A DNA stretch of 64,000 bases from assembly GCF_950100655.1 (NCBI RefSeq), contig NZ_CATNLY010000012.1:186001-250000 (forward strand), in the 5' to 3' direction. The translations under genes were made by a program, and so were the position numbers. The stretch comes from Pleomorphomonas sp. T1.2MG-36. Lineage in GTDB: Bacteria; Pseudomonadota; Alphaproteobacteria; Rhizobiales; Pleomorphomonadaceae. Of this stretch, positions 57,375 to 64,000 are shown piece after piece. Position 1 is the stretch's first letter; each line of letters opens with the position of its first letter. Under the pieces are notes generated by a model. The model ran no database searches. It was not told the origin of the DNA and was given only the letters and a program-made list of their open reading frames with translations.

Positions 57375-57932
57375 ATGATGCCGGAACGGCCCAGAATTGC
57401 CCTTTACTATGCGAGCCACGACGGGCAGACGCGCAAGATCGTGGACCGCCTTGCCGGTCACCTCGCCGGGCATGGCGTCGGCGCCTCCGTCGTCGACCTT
57501 TCGGCAAGTCCATCTCCGACAATCGATACCAAGGCGGACCTGGTGCTGCTTGCCGCCGCCATTCGCTACGGCTTCCACTTGCGAGATGCGCGACGGTTTC
57601 TCGAGCGGCTGCGGGCGGAGGTACCCGACAGCCGAATCGGCGTGGTTTCGGTCAATCTCACGGCCCGCAAGCCCGGACGGCAGACGGCACAAGGCAACGT
57701 CTATTTGCGCAACTGGCTGAAGCGGACCGGTCTCAGCCCGGCCTTCGCGGCGGCGGTGGCCGGCAAGCTCGACTATCCAGCCTATCGCTGGTTCGACAGG
57801 ACGATGATCCGGGCGATCATGACCATTTCCGGCGGCCCCACCGATCCCTCGACCGTCATCGAGTACACCGACTGGGCAGCCGTCGAATCGCTGGCCGTGG
57901 AACTGGCCGTGCTCGTCAAGGCCACGTTGTAA
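57375..57932 (+). CDS. hemG: HemG-type protoporphyrinogen IX dehydrogenase (menaquinone)
   Basis: A 185-residue flavodoxin-like enzyme for the last oxidation before heme insertion. The FMN loop YYASHDGQTRKIVDRLA, IRYGFHLRDA, VVSVNLTARKPGRQT and YPAYRWFDRTMIRAIMTISGGPTD are close to E. coli HemG. The family long loop before the last strand is present. HemG uses quinones and is mainly described in gammaproteobacteria, while many alphaproteobacteria use HemJ. It is followed by a large two-tier hairpin. Confidence 0.9.
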   Translation: MMPERPRIALYYASHDGQTRKIVDRLAGHLAGHGVGASVVDLSASPSPTIDTKADLVLLAAAIRYGFHLRDARRFLERLRAEVPDSRIGVVSVNLTARKPGRQTAQGNVYLRNWLKRTGLSPAFAAAVAGKLDYPAYRWFDRTMIRAIMTISGGPTDPSTVIEYTDWAAVESLAVELAVLVKATL

Positions 57933-57981
57933 AGACTTTCCTTACCATAACTTGCGATCCTGAGCTTGGAACGGAGCTTTT

Positions 57982-58020
57982 CCGCGCCTTGACGCCCCGT
58001 CACGGGGGCGGTCGGCGCGG
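57982..58020 (+). repeat. two-tier hairpin after hemG
   Basis: The outer stem CCGCGCC/GGCGCGG (57982-57988 with 58014-58020) and the inner stem CGCCCC/GGGGCG (57993-57998 with 58005-58010) form a long nested hairpin. It has no T tract. It may end the hemG transcript in a Rho-dependent manner or form a leader structure; it ends 27 bp before the next start codon. Confidence 0.6.
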
Positions 58021-58047
58021 TGGAATCTCCGTCAAGGTAAGCGTTGA

Positions 58048-59187
58048 GTGAGTTTTGGCATGGCGACGTTGGCAGCCTATTCAAGCGGTTACGAGCCGAT
58101 TTCCATCAAACTGCCGTTCCGTATCGCAGGCTTGCCGGTCGTCGCCGCGGTGACCGTCGCCGCGGCCGTCTGGATCGGTCTTAGCCTCACCGCCGTCGGC
58201 ACCGTCAGCGAGAGCCTTTCGACGGCCCGGCAGTCGATCTACGATTCCGGCCTCTCGGTCCGTCCATTGCCGTCAACGCTGGCGCCAGCAAAGAAGCCCA
58301 CCAAGTTCGAGAAAATGCCGGCCATCGTCGGGCCTGCCTCCGCCGACCTCTCTGCCGACGCCATCCTGCTGTCCCGGCAGAACAAGGCGACGGCCGCCGT
58401 CGCCATGCGCCTTGCCGAAGCGGCAGCCGGACTGCGGCAAAGGCAGTTCGAGGCGCGTTTCCTCTCCAACGCCTCGCTGGCTGCCCGCACCGAACTGGCT
58501 GTCCGGCATGACGGCCTGGCGGCACCCGACGCCGGCCCACGCGTGCCGGTGGCCGTTGCCGAAGCGCCCCTGCCCGTGCCGCGCCCAGCCGCTCCGGCCA
58601 AGCCGGTTGAGGTTGCCCCGGAAGCGCCGAAGGTCGCCGCCGCCATACCGACGGTTGCCGCCCCTCAGGCCGAGCCGGAGAAGAAGGAGAAGCCGGCCGC
58701 CGCCCTCGTCGATCCGAAGCCGAGAGCCGAGGTGGCCATCGCCGCGCCGCCCCTCGGCCGCCCGGGCGTTGCGATCTACGACATCACGGCCGGCATCGTT
58801 CACATGCCCAATGGCGAGAAGCTGGAAGCCCACTCCGGCCTGGGCGCCTACATGGATGACGTGCGCTACATTCACGTCAAGATGCGCGGTCCCACGCCAC
58901 CGGGCACCTACAGGCTCACCATGCGCGAGAGCCTGTTCCACGGCGTCGAGGCGATCCGCCTGACGCCCGTCGACGGAAAGAAGCCGTTCGGCCGCGACGG
59001 GCTGCTGGCCCACACCTACATGCTGCGCAAGCCCGGCGAGTCCAACGGCTGCGTGTCGTTCCGCGACTACGCGCGCTTCCTGACCGCCTTCAAGCGGGGT
59101 GAAGTCAAGCAGATGGTTGTGGTGCCTCGCCTGGGCAACAAGTCGGAGCCCAAGGTCGCCTCGCTGTTTTCCTGGTTCGGCGGCTGA
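58048..59187 (+). CDS. DUF2778/Tlde1-like protein, probable L,D-transpeptidase fold
   Basis: A 379-residue protein. One N-terminal membrane helix (about 30-55) is followed by an Ala/Pro/Lys-rich periplasmic linker (about 170-230) and a C-terminal DUF2778 domain (about 235-375). The active-site-like block ESNGCVSFRDYARFL carries the catalytic-type Cys, and AHTYML carries a His before it. Tlde1 toxins with this domain cleave and exchange peptidoglycan stems, and rhizobial homologues without effector context are common. This one is membrane-anchored, so peptidoglycan remodelling is more likely than secretion. A GTG start follows AAGGT; ATG 58060 is an alternative. Confidence 0.85.
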   Translation: MSFGMATLAAYSSGYEPISIKLPFRIAGLPVVAAVTVAAAVWIGLSLTAVGTVSESLSTARQSIYDSGLSVRPLPSTLAPAKKPTKFEKMPAIVGPASADLSADAILLSRQNKATAAVAMRLAEAAAGLRQRQFEARFLSNASLAARTELAVRHDGLAAPDAGPRVPVAVAEAPLPVPRPAAPAKPVEVAPEAPKVAAAIPTVAAPQAEPEKKEKPAAALVDPKPRAEVAIAAPPLGRPGVAIYDITAGIVHMPNGEKLEAHSGLGAYMDDVRYIHVKMRGPTPPGTYRLTMRESLFHGVEAIRLTPVDGKKPFGRDGLLAHTYMLRKPGESNGCVSFRDYARFLTAFKRGEVKQMVVVPRLGNKSEPKVASLFSWFGG

Positions 59188-59205
59188 GCCCCCCCAGCCG
59201 AGACG

Positions 59206-60075
59206 CTAAGGGACGAAGACCCGAATGGCACCCGGCCGCACGCGAAAGACCGCCGGCGTCTGGGTGACGATCTCGCCGTCGGCGTTGACCGGCATCGGCT
59301 CGCGGGTACGGATCTCGAAGCCCGGACCGCTCATCGTCCGCACGTCGTCGACAAGCCCATGCCGGCCTTTGCGGAAGGCGAACGCCATGAAGGGCAGCTT
59401 CCAGACATCCCGGAACTCGAGGGAGTAAAGGTCGAGACGACCGTCGTCGATCTGAGCCGACTCCTCGACGACCATGCCTCCACCATAGTGTCGGCCATTG
59501 CCGACGGCGATCTGAAGCGAGCGAACGGTGACCTCGTCGCCTTCGTCGGGGCGAATGACGGCGCCGAAGCGTCGCGCCTCGATCAGCACTTCCGTCGCCG
59601 TCAGCGCGTAGGCGAGCCGCCCCCAGCGACGCTTGGTCTCGCGGGTCAACCGATCGGCGAGGCTGGCGCTCATGCCAAGGCTGGCGACGTTGAAGAAGGG
59701 CTTGCCGTTGACCTCGCCGACATCGATCGCGCGGATGCGTCCGGCGGCGATCACCTTCGCCGCGCCGACCATGTCGAGCGGCAGCCCGAGGGTGCGGGCA
59801 AGATCGTTGGCGGTCCCTCCGGGCAGGATGCCCAGCGGCAAGCCGGTTTCGATCAGCGCCGGCGCCGCCGCGTTGAGGCTGCCGTCGCCGCCGGCAATCA
59901 CCACGAAATCGGCCTTGTCGCCGCAGCGCTCGATGGCTGTCGACAGCGACTCGCCCTCGCGCCAAGCCGGTCTCAAAACGTCGATGCCCGCCTTGTGCAG
60001 CTCGGCGGCGGCGGCATCGACACCGGCACCGGCCGAGCGACTGTGCGGATTGGCAAGGATAAGGGCGCGTTCCAT
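59206..60075 (-). CDS. YegS/DAGK-type lipid kinase
   Basis: A 289-residue kinase of the diacylglycerol/sphingosine kinase superfamily. It has the nucleotide motif VVIAGGDGSLNAAAP (about 78-92) and GGTANDLARTLGLP (about 106-119). Later blocks VASLGMSASLADRL and DDGRLDLYSLEF complete the fold. It phosphorylates a membrane lipid such as phosphatidylglycerol or diacylglycerol. It starts 6 nt after the exoD stop, so the two genes form an operon. Confidence 0.92.
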   Translation of the reverse strand: MERALILANPHSRSAGAGVDAAAAELHKAGIDVLRPAWREGESLSTAIERCGDKADFVVIAGGDGSLNAAAPALIETGLPLGILPGGTANDLARTLGLPLDMVGAAKVIAAGRIRAIDVGEVNGKPFFNVASLGMSASLADRLTRETKRRWGRLAYALTATEVLIEARRFGAVIRPDEGDEVTVRSLQIAVGNGRHYGGGMVVEESAQIDDGRLDLYSLEFRDVWKLPFMAFAFRKGRHGLVDDVRTMSGPGFEIRTREPMPVNADGEIVTQTPAVFRVRPGAIRVFVP

Positions 60076-60081
60076 TTGGTC

Positions 60082-60708
60082 TCAGGTAAAGAAGCTGCCG
60101 AGGTAGGCCAGGATGTGGGCGCCGGCAACGATCAACACGCCCGTCCAGATAAAGGTCGCCAACGTCAGAACAAGGCCGACCATGAGAGCCAAGCCGTCGC
60201 GGGACACCAGCGACAGGCCGATCACCAGAAGGCTGACAACCGGGCCGACGTTGCCGAAGGGAATGGGCAACGCCAGAACCACGGCGAGGAGCAACACCGG
60301 AATGCCCACCAGCACGTGGCTCGACCGGCCAGTCAGAGAACGCCAGCGTCCCTGCCTCACCATGGCCTCGAACCGCTTCACCCAGGGCAACGCCCGCATG
60401 ATGACCGCCCTCACGCCATCGGTGGCGAGATGCCGTTCGGCGAGGAAGCGAGGCAGGGCAAGCCGTTGCCAGCCCAGCAGCATCTGAAAGGCGATCAGCA
60501 CCAGGCAACTGCCGGTCGCCATGCCGAACGGTCCGGGGATGGGGATCATGGCCGGGAGAGCCAGCGCGATCAGAGCGAGGCCGAAGCCGCTTTGCCCCAG
60601 ATGATGCAACAGCTCGCCGAACGACACCCGGTCGCGGTGGGAGATATCGGCCGCAATGCGATGAAGCACCGACGAGGCATAACCGCGGGCTTCGCTGCCA
60701 GCCATCAT
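60082..60708 (-). CDS. exoD: ExoD family membrane protein
   Basis: A 208-residue membrane protein with several helices. The ExoD core RVSFGELLHHLGQSGFGLALIALALPAMIPIPGPFG (in pieces, about 29-65) and IPIPFGNVGP are characteristic. ExoD was linked to exopolysaccharide production and alkaline tolerance in Sinorhizobium; the biochemical role is unknown. ATG 60708 is favoured by AAGGAG 9 nt upstream; the longer frame to 60762 lacks it. Confidence 0.88.
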   Translation of the reverse strand: MMAGSEARGYASSVLHRIAADISHRDRVSFGELLHHLGQSGFGLALIALALPAMIPIPGPFGMATGSCLVLIAFQMLLGWQRLALPRFLAERHLATDGVRAVIMRALPWVKRFEAMVRQGRWRSLTGRSSHVLVGIPVLLLAVVLALPIPFGNVGPVVSLLVIGLSLVSRDGLALMVGLVLTLATFIWTGVLIVAGAHILAYLGSFFT

Positions 60709-60762
60709 TGGTCGGATCTCCTTCCCGGGCACTCGGCTCCCAACCCGGAGGGCGCCGCTCAT

Positions 60763-61067
60763 GCCATATTGGGATGCCGATAGGTATATTCAATTACAGC
60801 GACGCTGCGACGACGGTTCGCCTCTCAAACCGGGTGAGGCGCGAACGCCCATGTCGAACGTTGGGAAAGCCATCGGGTTCCAAATGAGACTTTCGGAGGG
60901 CCTTTCGAGAAATCTTGCGAAATCTGTGGGGCCAAAATGCTTCTAGTTATTTCCCCGATCTTTCTTGACCGTCCGGTAAAGATAATAGCGATGGCTCCTG
61001 GGCTCAGACCCACTTTCCGCGGCAGCAGGCCGGCGGACAAGCAAGAACCAAATATCTGGGGGCTGGA
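60763..61067. other. intergenic region between exoD and the APC permease
   Basis: About 305 bp between divergent genes. It presumably holds both promoters. No inverted repeat, terminator or small gene stood out on reading. Confidence 0.4.
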
Positions 61068-62468
61068 TTGAACCTCTCTAGAAAGAAAAGCGTCGCCGAA
61101 CTGATGGCGCAGGTCGGCGGCAAGTCTCTGCCGCGCACGCTCGGCGCCTTCGACCTGTTCCTGATGGGCATCGGCGTCATCATCGGCACCGGCATCTTCG
61201 TGATGACCGGCGTCGCCGCCGCGACCTACGCAGGCCCCGGCATCATCCTGTCGTTCGCCTTCTCGGCGGTGGCCTGTGCCTTCATCTGCCTGGCCTACTC
61301 GGAACTCGCCGCCGCGCTTCCGGCCGCCGGCAGCTCCTATGCCTACAGCTATGCCGCCGCTGGCGAGTTCGTGGCCTGGCTGGTCGGTTGGAACCTGATC
61401 CTGGAATACACCGTGGGCGCGTCGGCGGTGGCCGCCGGCTGGTCGGCCTATTTCGTCGGCATCCTGAAGTCTGGCGGCATCGAACTGCCGCACGCGCTGA
61501 CCGCCGTGCCGCACGATGGAGGCATCGTCAATCTCCCGGCCGTGCTGATCATCGCCTTCCTGACGTTCCTGCTGGTGCTCGGGGTAAAGGAGAGCATGCG
61601 CCTGTCGCGCATTCTGGTGTTCATCAAGCTCGCCGCGATCTTCCTGTTCCTGCTGCTGGCGACGCCGCACGTCACCCCGCAGAACTGGGTGCCGTTCCTG
61701 CCCTTCGGCATGCAGGGCATCACCGCTGGCGCGGCGATCATCTTCCTCGCCTACATCGGCTTCGACTCGCTGGCGACGGCGGCCGAGGAAACGAAGAACC
61801 CGCAGCGCAACATGCCGATCGGCATCATCGGCTCGCTGGTCGCCTGCACCGTGCTCTACATGGCCGTTTCCGCCGTGCTGACCGGCGTGGTGCCCTATAC
61901 CGAGCTCAACAATGCCGAGCCGGTGACCTACGCGCTGCGCAAGATCGGCTACAACTTCGGTTCGGCCATTGTCGGCGTCGGCGCCATTGCCGGCCTGACC
62001 ACGGTCTGCCTGGTTCTGATCTACGCCCAGACTCGCGCCTTCTTCGCCATGGCCCGCGACGGGCTTATTCCCGAGGGCATCTGCAAGGTGCACCCCAGGT
62101 TCGGCACGCCGCACATCGCGACGATCTTCGTCGGAACGATGATCGCCCTGATCTCCGGCTTCACGCCGATCGGCATCGTCGCCGAAATGTGCAACATCGG
62201 CACGCTGTTCGCCTTCATCGTCACATCGGCCTGCGTGCTGATCCTGCGCAAGACTCATCCCGACCTGAAGCGGCCGTTCCGCTGTCCGGCGGCTTGGGTG
62301 ATCGCACCGCTGGCCATCATCTGCAGCCTGATCATCATGTCCGGTCTGCCGTTCGATACCTGGGTGCGCTTCGTCGTGTGGAGCGTCATCGGCGGCGTGA
62401 TCTATCTCCTTTACGGGGCTCGTCACAGCAAGCTGTCGGACAACACGGCCGTCGTCCCGGCCGAGTAA
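61068..62468 (+). CDS. APC family amino acid permease (cationic amino acid transporter-like)
   Basis: A 466-residue, 12-TM permease of the CAT/YfnA group. It has GAFDLFLMGIGVIIGTGIFVMTG at about 26-48 in pieces, SELAAALPAAGSSYAYSY, and the FIAYIGFD-like block FLAYIGFDSLATAAEETKNPQRNMP. Substrate preference is unknown; basic or small amino acids are typical of the family. It starts with TTG after a G-rich stretch, and no upstream ATG fits. It is a single gene. Confidence 0.88.
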   Translation: MNLSRKKSVAELMAQVGGKSLPRTLGAFDLFLMGIGVIIGTGIFVMTGVAAATYAGPGIILSFAFSAVACAFICLAYSELAAALPAAGSSYAYSYAAAGEFVAWLVGWNLILEYTVGASAVAAGWSAYFVGILKSGGIELPHALTAVPHDGGIVNLPAVLIIAFLTFLLVLGVKESMRLSRILVFIKLAAIFLFLLLATPHVTPQNWVPFLPFGMQGITAGAAIIFLAYIGFDSLATAAEETKNPQRNMPIGIIGSLVACTVLYMAVSAVLTGVVPYTELNNAEPVTYALRKIGYNFGSAIVGVGAIAGLTTVCLVLIYAQTRAFFAMARDGLIPEGICKVHPRFGTPHIATIFVGTMIALISGFTPIGIVAEMCNIGTLFAFIVTSACVLILRKTHPDLKRPFRCPAAWVIAPLAIICSLIIMSGLPFDTWVRFVVWSVIGGVIYLLYGARHSKLSDNTAVVPAE

Positions 62469-62587
62469 GGGTCGCCGGCATTCTCGCCGATGGCCGCTCT
62501 CGCGATTGTCATCGGCGATGATGCCGCTTCCCCTTGATGCGAATGAGAGGCGGCGGCACATAAGAGGATCACCGCACGGAGACCTCC

Positions 62588-63598
62588 ATGCCGCCGCTTT
62601 CGATTCTCGAGCTCGCCCGCGTCACCGAAGATACCGATGCCAAGGGCGCACTCGACAACGCCCGCGACCTCGCCCGCCATGCCGAGGGCCTCGGCTACCG
62701 GCGCATCTGGGTTGCCGAGCATCACAACATGCGCGGCATCGCCAGCGCCGCCACGTCGATCGTGATCGCCCATATTGCAGCGGGCACGTCGACCATCCGC
62801 GTCGGCGCAGGCGGCATCATGCTGCCCAACCACGCCCCCTACATCATCGCCGAGCAGTTCGGCACGCTAGCTCGCCTCTATGGCAACCGCATCGACCTCG
62901 GGCTCGGGCGAGCGCCCGGCACCGACCAGATGACGCTTCGCGCCATCCGCCGCCCACACGAGGCGGCGGAGAACTTCCCCGAGGACGTCATCGAACTTCA
63001 GGCCTATTTCGAACCGGCCGCCGAGGGACAGCGACTCGAGGCGGTACCCGCCGCCGGAACGCGCATACCGCTCTGGATCCTGGGGTCGAGCCATTTCGGC
63101 GCCATGCTGGCGGCCGAACTCGGCCTGCCCTACGCCTTCGCCTCGCATTTCGCACCCGACCTGCTGCTGCCGGCGCTCGACATCTACCGCAGCCGCTTCA
63201 AGCCGTCGGCGGCGCTCGAACGCCCCTATGCCATGGTCGGCGTCAACATCATCGCCGCCGACAGCGACGAGGAAGCAAGGCGCCTGTTCACCACGCAGCA
63301 AATGTCGTTCGCCGGCATCCGACGCGGCGCACGCACTCTGGCGAAGCCGCCGATCGACGATATCGACAGCTTCTGGACAGCCGAAGAAAAAGCCGTCGTC
63401 GACCGCATGCTGGCCCGTTCGATCGTCGGGTCGCCGCAAACGGTGCGACGCGGTCTCGACGATCTCGTCGGCGAGACCGGGGCCGACGAGATCATGCTGG
63501 TGTCCGATGTCTACGATCACGCCAAGCGGCTGAAATCCATCGCGCTGATCGCCGAGGCAGCCGGCTTGGCGGTTGGCGCCACGGCAGCGGCTCTCTGA
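62588..63598 (+). CDS. LLM class flavin-dependent oxidoreductase (YhbW-like)
   Basis: A 336-residue bacterial luciferase-like monooxygenase. The N-terminal [33 protein letters not shown], read in pieces, the [10 protein letters not shown] motif, [22 protein letters not shown] and [13 protein letters not shown] are typical of the MsnO8/YhbW subgroup. It uses reduced FMN or F420-like cofactors; FMN is likely here. The substrate is unknown. It is convergent with an aldo/keto reductase, with 9 bp between the stops. Confidence 0.9.
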   Translation: MPPLSILELARVTEDTDAKGALDNARDLARHAEGLGYRRIWVAEHHNMRGIASAATSIVIAHIAAGTSTIRVGAGGIMLPNHAPYIIAEQFGTLARLYGNRIDLGLGRAPGTDQMTLRAIRRPHEAAENFPEDVIELQAYFEPAAEGQRLEAVPAAGTRIPLWILGSSHFGAMLAAELGLPYAFASHFAPDLLLPALDIYRSRFKPSAALERPYAMVGVNIIAADSDEEARRLFTTQQMSFAGIRRGARTLAKPPIDDIDSFWTAEEKAVVDRMLARSIVGSPQTVRRGLDDLVGETGADEIMLVSDVYDHAKRLKSIALIAEAAGLAVGATAAAL

Positions 63599-63607
63599 CG
63601 TTCCGCC

Positions 63608-64000
63608 TCAGTTGAACCCCGCCACGGCGTGCGGCACGTAAGGACCTTCGAGGGCGGCGATCTCGTCGGCCGTCAGGCGAACGTCGAGCGCTGCCACGGC
63701 ATCGTCGATCTGCCCAGGCTTCGACGCACCGACGATGGGGGCCGAGACCTCGGCCTTCTGAAGCACCCAGGCGAGCGCCACCTGGGCGCGCGGCAGGCCA
63801 CGGGCCTTGGCAATGGCCGCCACCGCTTCGACGATCTGGCGGTCGGAGTCTTCGGTGCCGTGGTAGAGCGTCTTGCCGAAGGCATCGAGTTCCTGGCGGC
63901 GGGAGACGCTGTCCCAGTCGCGCGTCAGGCGGCCGCGCGCCAGCGGGCTCCAGGGAATGACGCCGATGCCCTCGTCGCGGCAAAGCGGCAGCATCTCGCG
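63608..64000 (-). CDS. aldo/keto reductase, C-terminal part (cut by window edge)
   Basis: The last 130 or so residues of an aldo/keto reductase. The NADPH-binding end of the barrel is visible: GVIPWSPLARGRLTRDW, AIAKARGLPRAQVALAWVLQK and APIVGASKPGQIDDAVAALDVRLTADEIAALE. This is the YajO/Gsy-like AKR subgroup that acts on aldehydes. The N terminus with the catalytic Tyr/His lies beyond 64000, so this is a truncated record, not a broken gene. Confidence 0.9.
   Translation of the reverse strand, partial: REMLPLCRDEGIGVIPWSPLARGRLTRDWDSVSRRQELDAFGKTLYHGTEDSDRQIVEAVAAIAKARGLPRAQVALAWVLQKAEVSAPIVGASKPGQIDDAVAALDVRLTADEIAALEGPYVPHAVAGFN

Noticed and set aside
59105..60793. 562-codon minus-strand frame across the lipid kinase and exoD
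   Set aside because: It spans two real genes in another frame and is Arg/Pro/Gly-rich with no motif.

Overview
The window is GC-rich chromosomal DNA with Gram-negative, alphaproteobacterial gene content, most likely Hyphomicrobiales (Rhizobiales-like). The pointers are an AglEFGK-type alpha-glucoside ABC transporter, a B12-dependent ribonucleotide reductase, an NDUFA12-like complex I accessory subunit next to a DUF2155 protein and aat, ExoD, and a DUF2778/Tlde1-type protein. A GTP-type PEP carboxykinase, tryptophanase and a HemG-type protoporphyrinogen oxidase are less usual for the group and suggest a metabolically flexible, possibly facultatively anaerobic member. The species cannot be fixed from sequence reading alone. 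No tRNA, rRNA, CRISPR, integrase or insertion sequence was seen, so this reads as ordinary chromosome with a few accessory modules.

Layout. 0-8 kb: a small unknown protein, pckG with its terminator, an ABC-F ATPase, a LysR regulator divergent from an MFS exporter, and a conserved unknown protein. 8.1-16.3 kb: a sucrose/alpha-glucoside module made of a LacI regulator with two LacI-type operators, solute-binding protein, two permeases, ATPase and sucrose phosphorylase. Two stem-loops and one strong terminator divide it into expression segments. 16.4-20.4 kb: a tryptophan catabolism module with a YheO/DauR-like PAS-HTH regulator divergent from tryptophanase and an aromatic amino acid permease. 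20.5-24.5 kb: a sulfide module with a sulfide:quinone oxidoreductase and an 832-residue protein that joins a CoA-disulfide-reductase-type flavoprotein, rhodanese, TusA and DsrE domains. Both promoters share an AT-rich motif. 24.7-27.8 kb: an AEC transporter, a SatP-type acetate transporter, a small membrane protein and a YbhN-type membrane protein. 28.0-30.6 kb: a copper module (DUF2946-like protein, YcnI, CopC-CopD fusion). 30.7-34.9 kb: NHEJ repair with two Ku genes and a three-domain LigD.

35.0-42.9 kb: a tightly coupled efflux operon on the minus strand (membrane fusion protein, RND pump, response regulator, histidine kinase, ABC exporter) with several ATGA-type overlaps and a tandem 11-nt repeat upstream. 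43.3-47.8 kb: a gene-sparse, apparently lower-GC stretch with an exported alpha/beta hydrolase and an unusual multidomain exported serine protease. 47.8-53.4 kb: nrdJ with two pairs of NrdR-like boxes upstream, a receiver-domain protein and the NDUFA12-like protein. 53.6-64 kb: nucleoside hydrolase, DUF2155 protein, aat, a CelD-like GNAT protein, HemG, a DUF2778 protein, YegS-like lipid kinase with ExoD, an APC amino acid permease, a luciferase-like monooxygenase and a truncated aldo/keto reductase at the edge.

Many modules pair a local regulator with its targets, and several candidate operators can be read directly. The points most worth a second look are the sulfur relay fusion with its shared operator, the paired NrdR-like boxes, the duplicated LacI operators, the OmpR-type tandem repeat and the multidomain protease.
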